A stretch of DNA of 23,663 nt, from IMG/VR virus record IMGVR_UViG_3300044727_000029, positions 1 to 23,663 of that record. The stretch is one strand, 5' to 3'. Source of the DNA: a virus. Both the position numbers and the translations under genes were made by a program. The notes under the pieces are model-generated. The model made no database searches. It worked only from the letters and a program-made list of their open reading frames with translations, and was not told the DNA's origin. The number at the start of each line of letters is the position of its first letter. Position 1 is the stretch's first letter. Shown here piece after piece: positions 1 through 5,641 of this stretch.

Positions 1-247
1 GCGGCTGGTTGTGGCCGATCTTCGGCTTGGCCGCCTCGGGCTTGGGCCGAGTGTCGACCTTGGAGAAGGCGCGCTGGATCGCCTCGCGGCGCGAGGTCGG
101 CGGCGCCTCGGGCTTGGCCGGCGCCTGCGAGCCCACAGGAGCTGGCGCGCTGACCGGGTTGGGATTGACCGGGACTTCGGTCTGGCTCGGCTGCGGGGCT
201 GGCTGCGGCGGCGGGGCGGTATCCGGGGCGACTGCGGTATCTGACAT
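1..247 (-). CDS. Probable scaffold-type late protein, N-terminus only (runs off left edge)
   Basis: The 82 visible residues begin MSDTAVAPDTAPPPQ and are a long Pro/Ala/Gln-rich, probably disordered leader (residues 1-50). A basic helical stretch follows (SRREAIQRAFSKVD), then the short motif IGHNQP at the left edge. The start is well supported: AGGA lies 8 bases upstream of the ATG at 247. Proteins with a disordered Pro/Ala leader followed by GHN(Q/N)PP are common in phages of alphaproteobacteria, and in this position, downstream of portal and minor virion genes, they often are scaffold or pre-head proteins. That role is inference from layout and recall; the conserved part lies outside the window. 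It is the last gene of the leftward late operon seen here. The gap 248-331 shows only its ribosome-binding site. Confidence 0.75.
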   Translation of the reverse strand, partial: MSDTAVAPDTAPPPQPAPQPSQTEVPVNPNPVSAPAPVGSQAPAKPEAPPTSRREAIQRAFSKVDTRPKPEAAKPKIGHNQP

Positions 248-331
248 GGCGACGTCCTGCGTGGCCGCGACGAGCGGCGGTTAGGACGAGCCTGTGGAGT
301 GCGTCGGCCGGACCCCCGTCCCGCCGTCAGA

Positions 332-649
332 TCACCGGGCGCGGTGGCCTGCCTTGAACTTCTCCGCCGCAGTGCGCAGCGCCTTGCGGCGCGCGTCCTT
401 CACGGCGCGCTGGTCGGTCGAGCGCACCAGCGGCTTTGGCTTTTCGTTGCCGACCTCGATCAGCCCGAGCGATCGCCCGACCGCGCGGAACTGACGCTTA
501 CTCTCGTAGAACCTTCCGTCCACCTGCTCGGTCGGCGGCATCGCGTCCGAGATCACGGACGGGCACGGCAGGCTTGAGCGCGCCACCGGGATGCTGCGCC
601 GGTCCACGCGCCAGCGGCCCGGCTCCACTTCGATCAGCCTCACGTCCAT
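332..649 (-). CDS. Small conserved phage protein, unknown function
   Basis: This 105-residue basic protein starts MDVRLIEVEPGRW. The start at 649 is chosen because AGGAG sits 6 bases before the ATG; an in-frame ATG at 664 lacks such a site. The centre carries VDGRFYESKRQFRAVGRSLG followed by IEVGNE, a pattern (VDG-x-FY-x-SK-x2-FR-x3-R-x2-G-x-x-EVGN) that I recall from small conserved proteins in structural regions of podovirus-like phages. The C-terminus is Lys/Arg rich and predicted helical. There are two cysteine-free halves and no membrane segment. Its 5' part overlaps the 3' part of the upstream reading frame by about 150 bases, so the two genes share DNA or the upstream one is translated differently. 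I infer a minor virion or assembly role from position only. Confidence 0.7.
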   Translation of the reverse strand: MDVRLIEVEPGRWRVDRRSIPVARSSLPCPSVISDAMPPTEQVDGRFYESKRQFRAVGRSLGLIEVGNEKPKPLVRSTDQRAVKDARRKALRTAAEKFKAGHRAR

Positions 650-848
650 CGGCAGCTCCTGCAAGCATCAGCAGCGGCGGTACCACGAAGGTGACGGCGA
701 GCGCCATGCGCGGCGCCACCACCTTGGTCACCGGCGTGCCGCGACCGTTGGCCGCCTCGGACACCGGCACGCCCAGACGCGGGAACGTGCCGGTGACGTC
801 GATCACGGGCAGGCCGCCCGCCGCTACGGTAACGACCGGCCATCCCAT
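498..848 (-). CDS. Small late protein with a long out-of-frame overlap
   Basis: The frame opens with MGWPVVTVAAGGLPVIDVT preceded by AGGAG seven bases upstream, an excellent ribosome-binding site. The first 57-60 residues are hydrophobic and beta-rich, with the repeating flavour GLPV/LGVPV/TPVTK. Such short beta proteins are frequent between virion genes of rhizobial phages (recall, no family name). After about residue 66 the composition changes abruptly to Arg/Ala/Gly-rich sequence typical of a GC-rich shadow frame, and this continues for some 50 residues to a stop at 498. There it overlaps the better-looking 105-residue gene that starts at 649. Either the protein truly carries this tail, or the functional product ends or shifts frame near 650. 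Confidence is high for the N-terminal part only. Confidence 0.6.
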   Translation of the reverse strand: MGWPVVTVAAGGLPVIDVTGTFPRLGVPVSEAANGRGTPVTKVVAPRMALAVTFVVPPLLMLAGAADGREADRSGAGPLARGPAQHPGGALKPAVPVRDLGRDAADRAGGRKVLRE

Positions 849-857
849 GTTGTTCTC

Positions 858-1079
858 CTACTTGTCTGCCGTCGTGGCTGTTGCGGCCTTCACCGCCCAC
901 ATCGCCGCTTCTTCGTAAGCAGTCTGCGCCAGCGCGGCGCAGCGCCCCTGCTCGGGAAATGGCGACTTGTACTGCTCGCAGAGATCGATCAAATCGGCGG
1001 TTTTCTGCTTGATCTGATCGACCACGCTATCGCCGGACGGATTGAACGAAACGCGCACGCGATCTTGTCCAAGGCTCAT
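858..1079 (-). CDS. Acb2/Tad1-like hairpin protein, candidate anti-defence sponge
   Basis: This is a 73-residue protein with two predicted helices. Residues 13-35 (NPSGDSVVDQIKQKTADLID and the following CE) and residues 46-70 (RCAALAQTAYEEAAMWAVKA) match the pattern I know for the small Acb2/Tad1 hairpin family: NPSG at the start, a D-x-IK-x6-LIDLCE helix, then R-x2-ALA-x-T-x2-EEAAMWAVKAAT. Characterised members, Acb2 and Tad1, are phage proteins that bind and sequester the nucleotide second messengers of CBASS or Thoeris defence and so stop host immune signalling; they act in the cytoplasm of the infected cell. Family assignment is by recalled motif; the ligand is unknown here. The gene lies six bases after the preceding TIG-protein gene with AGAGG upstream of its ATG, and so is co-expressed with late genes. 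Many family members sit in this structural-gene neighbourhood. Confidence 0.72.
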   Translation of the reverse strand: MSLGQDRVRVSFNPSGDSVVDQIKQKTADLIDLCEQYKSPFPEQGRCAALAQTAYEEAAMWAVKAATATTADK

Positions 1080-1085
1080 CGCCGG

Positions 1086-2039
1086 TCACCTCTTGCCCTT
1101 CTTGACGCGCTTGCTGCTCGGCGTGTCCTTCTTTGGCTTGCGCTGCTGCTCGCGCTTGGCGCTGCTCATGCGCGCGACCGCGGTGAACTCGAACGACAAT
1201 ACGTCGCTCATCTCCTCGCCGCGCGATACTTCGACGTCGACGATCTCCGCCGTCGCCGACACCGGGCAGTCCGCGGTCAACTCGGTCGGGGACACGACGA
1301 TCGTCGGCACGTCGACGTCGTCGAACACCACCACGCAATTCGGGCCGAAGCCCGAACCGGTGACGGTGAGCGGGAACGAGCCGGAGCCGACCACCGCGGT
1401 GTCGGGGCTGATATCGGTCAGCACCAGCGGCGGCAGGTTCTGCGGGTCCTCCGGGACCTGATTGGGTCCGTCCGAGCCGGTGAATACGTGCGAGCCGGGA
1501 GGCTCGTTGATGCTGACCAGCCGGTCGGGCTCGCCCAAGCCCCCGCCGCCTTCCTTGGCCTGTCGCTGGCGGTTCTCCGCCTCCTGCACCTGATCGCCCG
1601 CGTCCTTGGTGTGATCGAGGCCGAGGCTCGGCCACTGCTCGACCTTCACCTCCGGCTCGGGCGGCGCCACGCCGGCAATGCTCTCCATGCCGAGCCGCTT
1701 GGGGTCGACGATGCCGCCGGGGTCCTTGATCCGCGCGTTCGGTGGCCCGGTTTCCTCGGGCGCCACGCTCGGGATCGCCGGATTGACGTTGTCGCGGGTC
1801 TGCTGGCCGTGGTGGCTGGTGTCGTCGAGCCGGTCCTCCGGCTTGGTGCGCTCGATGAAATCGAACGGCTTCTCCTCAAGCAGCTCGCGCCGGTCGTCGC
1901 CCTCGGCCTTGGGCAACCGCTCGGGCTGGTCGTCCTTGCGCTTGCGGCCGTCGTCGAACGGCCGATCCTTGTTGATCTCGGCCTCGCGCTGGCGCTGGCG
2001 CTCGTTACGGCCGTCGTCGGGCGTGCGTGGAGTGTTCAT
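1086..2039 (-). CDS. IPT/TIG-domain late protein with charged N-terminus
   Basis: The protein has 317 residues; its ATG overlaps the stop of the upstream gene as ATGA (2036-2039), which fixes the start. Three parts can be seen. Residues 1-70 are highly charged and Arg/Asp/Glu rich (NERQRQREAEINKDRPF), likely helical or disordered. Residues about 70-200 are Pro/Gly-rich linker sequence. Residues about 205-285 form an immunoglobulin-like IPT/TIG domain, recognisable from DISPDTAVVGSGSFPLTVTG followed by SGFGPNCVVVF and a closing FEFT strand. The last 30 residues are strongly basic (KREQQRKPKKD, KRVKKGKR). TIG domains in phages are usually surface-exposed virion modules that bind carbohydrates or other proteins. 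A decoration or head-surface role is inferred. Confidence 0.75.
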   Translation of the reverse strand: MNTPRTPDDGRNERQRQREAEINKDRPFDDGRKRKDDQPERLPKAEGDDRRELLEEKPFDFIERTKPEDRLDDTSHHGQQTRDNVNPAIPSVAPEETGPPNARIKDPGGIVDPKRLGMESIAGVAPPEPEVKVEQWPSLGLDHTKDAGDQVQEAENRQRQAKEGGGGLGEPDRLVSINEPPGSHVFTGSDGPNQVPEDPQNLPPLVLTDISPDTAVVGSGSFPLTVTGSGFGPNCVVVFDDVDVPTIVVSPTELTADCPVSATAEIVDVEVSRGEEMSDVLSFEFTAVARMSSAKREQQRKPKKDTPSSKRVKKGKR

Positions 2040-2749
2040 GTGAACGTCCAATTCGTTGCGTTGCTGGGGGTACCGCCGACGCCGTTGACGACCGTGACCG
2101 GCAGGGTGCCGGCCGTGGCCCGCTTCGGCGCGTTGGTCACCGTCAACGAAGTCGCGCTCACGAAGTTCGTCGTCTGCGCAACGCCGTTCACAAAGACGAC
2201 GCTGGAGCGGTTGAAGTTGGTTCCGGTCACGGTCAGCAGCGTGGTGCCGGCGCCGGAGACGTTGCTCGCGCCGCTCGCCGCCGACGTCGTCGGGGTGCCG
2301 GTGCCAACCGTTCCGGTCAGGTAGGAAGCATGGCTGGCGTTCGGCGACAGGGTGTAGGCGCCCAGATCCGACACCGCCTGCGTCGGGCACTCGGCGCGCG
2401 AACCGGGTGCGGTGACCACCACCTCGGTGCCGGCGCCCTCGTGCGCCACGGACGTGGAGGCCGGGACCACGCCGCCGGCCGCGCCGGGGTAGCTGTTCTC
2501 GGTGCCGCCCGCGGTCGCGCCGGTGCCGGAGGCGAGCGCCGCGGTATTGGCCGCAAACGCGGTGAGAGCGCCGGCGGTGCCGTCGTCGAAGTAGGGCGGC
2601 GGCGCGGAATTGAAGATGTTGTTGTCGAAGTTGTCGGCGTAGGTCGCCTTGGTGAGATTGGGCGGATTGGGCGGCGTGGCGCCGGTGAACGACATATTCG
2701 TCGGCGGCGTCGGGCTGGGCGGCGTAACCGTCAATGCACTTTGGGCCAT
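2036..2749 (-). CDS. Virion-associated protein with C-terminal IPT/TIG domain
   Basis: The product has 237 residues, starts MAQSALTVTPPSP and has AGGAG 7 bases before its ATG. The N-terminal 40 residues are Pro/Thr-rich, the middle (about 40-160) is Ala/Gly/Thr-rich beta-type sequence, and residues 163-237 are an IPT/TIG fold. The TIG signature is TLLTVTGTNFNRSSVVFVNG, then SATSLTVTNAP and a final GTLPVTVVNGVGG hairpin. Very few charged residues and no signal peptide are seen. The fold is typical of outer-surface or tail-associated phage proteins. The next gene in the operon also ends in a TIG domain, so the two are probable partners or duplicates. It is the first gene after the plus-strand insert at 2785-2976. 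Confidence 0.78.
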   Translation of the reverse strand: MAQSALTVTPPSPTPPTNMSFTGATPPNPPNLTKATYADNFDNNIFNSAPPPYFDDGTAGALTAFAANTAALASGTGATAGGTENSYPGAAGGVVPASTSVAHEGAGTEVVVTAPGSRAECPTQAVSDLGAYTLSPNASHASYLTGTVGTGTPTTSAASGASNVSGAGTTLLTVTGTNFNRSSVVFVNGVAQTTNFVSATSLTVTNAPKRATAGTLPVTVVNGVGGTPSNATNWTFT

Positions 2750-2777
2750 TGTCGTCTCCTCTCGGGTTGAGTACCAT
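2749..2777 (+). promoter_or_regulatory. Candidate promoter for the isolated plus-strand gene
   Basis: TTGTCG (2749-2754) and TACCAT (2772-2777) are separated by 17 bases; each matches four of six sigma-70 consensus positions. The expected transcription start, about 7 bases after the -10 box, falls at 2784-2785, which is the ATG of the following gene, so the message would be leaderless. No Shine-Dalgarno site is visible before that ATG, which agrees with leaderless translation. The call is weak on box quality alone and gains weight from that agreement. Confidence 0.35.
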
Positions 2778-2784
2778 AGTCCCC

Positions 2785-2976
2785 ATGCACGCGCTTGAGC
2801 AAACGATCCGCGACCTGATCGCGCGCAAGAACGCCGCCACCGCGGGTTCGGCCACGTATCGCATGGCCGTGCGCCAGCTGACCGGCCTGCACCGCACCAG
2901 CGCCGAGGCGGAGCCGATCATCGAGGAACTCGATCCGCTCGAATGGGGCGGCGTTCATTTCGGATACCGCGACTGA
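2785..2976 (+). CDS. Small plus-strand gene inside the leftward late operon, unknown function
   Basis: The 63-residue product begins MHALEQTIRDLIARK and ends WGGVHFGYRD. It has a natural protein composition (two amphipathic helices, residues 2-16 and 24-45, then an acidic patch EAEPIIEELDP). The opposite-strand frame over the same bases reads as Arg/Gly/His-rich sequence and looks like a shadow. No ribosome-binding site is present before the ATG; the gene may be leaderless. It lies between two minus-strand genes and its last 22 bases overlap the end of the 542-residue protein gene in convergent orientation. A lone inverted gene with its own promoter in a late operon is the usual form of a phage moron. 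Function is unknown. Confidence 0.55.
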   Translation: MHALEQTIRDLIARKNAATAGSATYRMAVRQLTGLHRTSAEAEPIIEELDPLEWGGVHFGYRD

Positions 2977-4583
2977 TCGGCGATCGCGCCCATTCCGACG
3001 GCGCCCATCAGCGCGTACATCGGGATTTCACCTTTGATGATCCCGCGCCGCAGTATCTCATCCTTCGGCATGCCGGTAAGGCGGTGCGTGCGCTCGATGC
3101 TCTCGTTGATCGTCTGGATGAACGGCTGTCCCGCCGTGTAGGACGGGTCCTTCATGTTCTTGAAGCCGGACCAGCCGACGTCCTGATAATTCTGCGGACG
3201 CACGCCGACCTTGGCGGCCTCCTCGCCGAGCACCTTCTCGTACAGGCCGTAGGTCCCCGGCGGCGGCATCATGACCTTGGGCGTCATGCCCGACGTCATC
3301 TGCTCGTCCATCGTCGCCGCGCCGCGGTTGCCGGTGAAATTCTGCGAGAAGTTGTGCCGCTTCGGGTTGGCCGCGCCGAGCGCGGAGAAGCCGCCCTCGT
3401 CGAATATCTTCTTGTGCATCGCCATGTTGCCGGAGGCGTAGCGTCCGCCGATCGGGAACGGCATCTGGTGCGCGGCCTCGGGGTACGGCTTGCCGGTGGC
3501 GCGCAGGTAGTTGCCGTAGTGCGCCATCATCCAGTTCGAGGTAGGATCGGCGCCGCCGGTCGTGGCCGCCATGCTGGTCGCGATGCGATCCTGAAACGCC
3601 TTGCGCCCGGCCTGCGGCCCCAGCTCCTTGATGAACTCGTCCTCCAGCTGCTTCATCGCGTACCAGTCGGCCGTGTTCGGGAGTTGCGTACCGCGCTCGA
3701 ACGCGGCGCGCAGGCGCGTGCGTGCCTCCTCGCTGCCGATGTTCTCCATGTGCTTGTCGATCGTCGCCTGCTTCTTCGGGACGATCGTTGTCGTGTCCAC
3801 GTTCGGCGGGTAGTTGGCCGGATCGACGTGCTGGCGCTGCGCGACGTCGAAGTACGGCTGGTAGCCGTTCTTCGCCATGTCGTCCGATATTCGCTTGCGC
3901 TCCTTCTGGAAGGCTACGGCCTCGGGCGTCAGCTCCTTCGACCAGAACTCCTTCTTGGTCTTGGGGTCGATCGCCAGCACCGGAGGCCCGACCGGCGGGT
4001 ACTCCTCGGCGTACTGGCCGAAGCGCGCCGCGACCGGCGGGTTGTTGTGCCCGATGCCCGGCGGCGTCCAGTTGGTCACATCCGCCACGCCGCCCATCAC
4101 GGCCTTGCCGCGCGGCACGCGCGGACGACCCGCGGCCTCGGCGGTGTCGGAGCCGAGCACGGCACCAGCCGCCGCGGGGATGGCCTTGCGTCCGATCCTA
4201 ACCGGGTTGAACAGCGTGCTCGCGCCGAGCACGTCGTCGGGCGCGAGCATGTCGCCGGCCATGTCGGCCATCTTCATGCCGCCGACCACCGGGCGGATGT
4301 CGGCCGGACCCTGCTGGCCGGCCAGCCCGCGCGCCACGTCGGCTGAACGCTGCACCGCCTGCTGCTGCCTCTCGTCGCGGTGCTGCGCCTGCTGGGCGCG
4401 GTCGTAGGCGTCGAACGGCGCGTAGGTGGTCGGGCTGTACTGGTCGGTATGGGCCAAATGGCCCATTTGAAATGCATCGGCGACGGAGGGCTGGTCGGGC
4501 CAGCGGCTGTCGACCGAATAGTTCGGCGTGTCGACCGGGCGGTCGAGGTAGGACAGGCCGAACGGGTTGTAGCGGTCGCTCAT
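2955..4583 (-). CDS. 542-residue virion-type protein, possibly an internal or ejected protein
   Basis: The start at 4583 is fixed by ATGA overlap with the upstream gene and by the sequence MSDRYNPFGLSYLDRP. I do not recognise a named family with confidence. Residues 1-100 are Asp/Gln-rich and hydrophilic, with a DRAQQAQHRDERQQQ helix. A hydrophobic Ala/Gly segment follows (about 133-150). Residues 176-183 read GIGHNNPP, echoing IGHNQP in the protein at the left edge. A long globular region (about 200-510) includes a Trp/Tyr/Asn-rich stretch, NWMMAHYGNYLRATGKPYPE. The C-terminus is a Gly/Ala/Met hydrophobic segment ending IADQSRYPK, strikingly like the tail of the ART protein next door. Position and composition suggest an internal virion protein delivered with the DNA. 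That is inference. Confidence 0.75.
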   Translation of the reverse strand: MSDRYNPFGLSYLDRPVDTPNYSVDSRWPDQPSVADAFQMGHLAHTDQYSPTTYAPFDAYDRAQQAQHRDERQQQAVQRSADVARGLAGQQGPADIRPVVGGMKMADMAGDMLAPDDVLGASTLFNPVRIGRKAIPAAAGAVLGSDTAEAAGRPRVPRGKAVMGGVADVTNWTPPGIGHNNPPVAARFGQYAEEYPPVGPPVLAIDPKTKKEFWSKELTPEAVAFQKERKRISDDMAKNGYQPYFDVAQRQHVDPANYPPNVDTTTIVPKKQATIDKHMENIGSEEARTRLRAAFERGTQLPNTADWYAMKQLEDEFIKELGPQAGRKAFQDRIATSMAATTGGADPTSNWMMAHYGNYLRATGKPYPEAAHQMPFPIGGRYASGNMAMHKKIFDEGGFSALGAANPKRHNFSQNFTGNRGAATMDEQMTSGMTPKVMMPPPGTYGLYEKVLGEEAAKVGVRPQNYQDVGWSGFKNMKDPSYTAGQPFIQTINESIERTHRLTGMPKDEILRRGIIKGEIPMYALMGAVGMGAIADQSRYPK

Positions 4584-5548
4584 GGCCGCGCTCCGTATGT
4601 GCTCTGGTCGATCGTGCCGCCCATCGCGCCGGCGCCGAGCACGCCGCCGGTGGCGCCGATCACGCCGTACTTCGCCATGATGTCGAGCTTGGAGGGGTCG
4701 AAGGCGACGTAGTTGTAGGTCTGCGGCTTCTGCAAGTCGCCGACAATCGAGCGCCACCAGTCAGCATACGGCGATACCTGCTGTTCCTTCAGCGCCGCCG
4801 CCAGCGCCGCTTCGCGCGAGCCGTGCTGGCCTATCATCCGCTTCGCTTCGGCATCGTACATGCGCGAGCCCTCATCGAGATAGCGAATGCCGGGGATGCC
4901 TGCCTCGTCGCGAAACACGTTGCTCGCGCGCGGCTTGTCTTCAATCGCGGCGATGCCGCGGTACGCCTCCTCGCCGGTCATCTTCTCGGGCGAGCCGAAC
5001 AGCCACTTCTTGGCGACATTCCATGCTGCCGGACCCGCAGGCTGCTGCGCGAGCGGCTTGTCCCAGTCGAGCAGCTCCTCAGGCTTGGCCCTGAAGTTCA
5101 CCTCGTAGGTGCGCGGGCCGATCTGCTTGCCGCTTTGTATCATGTCGATGGCTGCGGTGAATTTGTCGAACATCGGGCCTTGCTTGTACGCCGCTGCCAT
5201 CTCCTGCAATGATTTCAAGGTCGCGTTGGGATCGAAACCGTGCTGCTGCAAGCGATCCGCCGCCATCTGCTCGACGTTACGCTGCCACGTCTCATTATGC
5301 GGCACGAAGTCGCCGAACCGCTTGTCGTAGAAGTTTTTCCAGTATTGCCCGCCTTGCCCAGACACGGCCGGATTTTCCGCCGCGTAGATGCCGTGGCCGT
5401 AGACCTGCGCGCCCTCGCCCGTGCCGATCTTGGCGAGGTCGAACTTGTCGAAGTCATGCGGGCTGGAGTGGTAGACGTGGATGCCGGTCGGCGTCGGGCC
5501 GCCGACCTTGCCCGCGAGCACCGCCGCGATCTTGTCGCGCCAGCTCAT
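4580..5548 (-). CDS. ART-PolyVal-type ADP-ribosyltransferase-like virion protein
   Basis: This 322-residue protein starts MSWRDKIAAVLAG; the ATG at 5548 has GGAG 9 bases upstream and shares one base with the preceding stop (TGATG). The domain is recognisable as the ADP-ribosyltransferase fold found in phage polyvalent proteins. It shows VYHSSPHDFDKFDL (residues 25-38), then GEGAQVYGHGIYAAENP (44-60), YEVNFRAKPEELLDWDKPL (148-166), GIPGIRYLDEGSR (217-229) and NYVAFDPSKLDI (279-290). Relatives modify proteins with ADP-ribose from NAD+ and are thought to be injected with phage DNA to reprogramme or disarm the host. The His of HSSP and the GHGIYAAE block fit the NAD-binding motifs; catalysis is unproven. 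The C-terminal 30 residues are Gly/Ala hydrophobic and end TIDQSTYGARP. Confidence 0.85.
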   Translation of the reverse strand: MSWRDKIAAVLAGKVGGPTPTGIHVYHSSPHDFDKFDLAKIGTGEGAQVYGHGIYAAENPAVSGQGGQYWKNFYDKRFGDFVPHNETWQRNVEQMAADRLQQHGFDPNATLKSLQEMAAAYKQGPMFDKFTAAIDMIQSGKQIGPRTYEVNFRAKPEELLDWDKPLAQQPAGPAAWNVAKKWLFGSPEKMTGEEAYRGIAAIEDKPRASNVFRDEAGIPGIRYLDEGSRMYDAEAKRMIGQHGSREAALAAALKEQQVSPYADWWRSIVGDLQKPQTYNYVAFDPSKLDIMAKYGVIGATGGVLGAGAMGGTIDQSTYGARP

Positions 5549-5640
5549 CAGAACGCTCCCACCGCCCAGAACACCAGCACCAGACACAGCACCGCGAGCC
5601 CGACCAGCGTGTACATCGCGATGCGGTCGCCGGCGATCAC
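5548..5640 (-). CDS. 30-residue single-span membrane peptide
   Basis: A GTG start at 5640, two bases from the previous stop, is preceded by GGAGG 7 bases upstream, the best ribosome-binding site in this stretch. The product is about 30 residues: a short polar head (IAGDRIAMYT) followed by an uninterrupted hydrophobic span of roughly 18 residues (LVGLAVLCLVLVFWAVGAF). The stop overlaps the next ATG as TGATG, so translation is coupled. Tiny one-helix proteins of this kind are frequent in phage late operons; some are holins or spanin helpers, but nothing here assigns that role. The strong ribosome-binding site and both tight junctions support a real gene despite its size. Confidence 0.7.
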   Translation of the reverse strand: MIAGDRIAMYTLVGLAVLCLVLVFWAVGAF

Positions 5641-5641
5641 G

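Noticed and set aside
591-2324. A 577-codon plus-strand frame over the left part of the late operon
   Set aside because: His/Arg/Leu/Ala-rich composition with no domain; it is the antisense shadow of minus-strand genes with clear ribosome-binding sites, overlaps and TIG domains.
2731-2958. 75-codon minus-strand frame opposite the small plus-strand gene
   Set aside because: Arg/Gly/Val-rich shadow composition and no ribosome-binding site; the plus-strand frame is the more natural protein.
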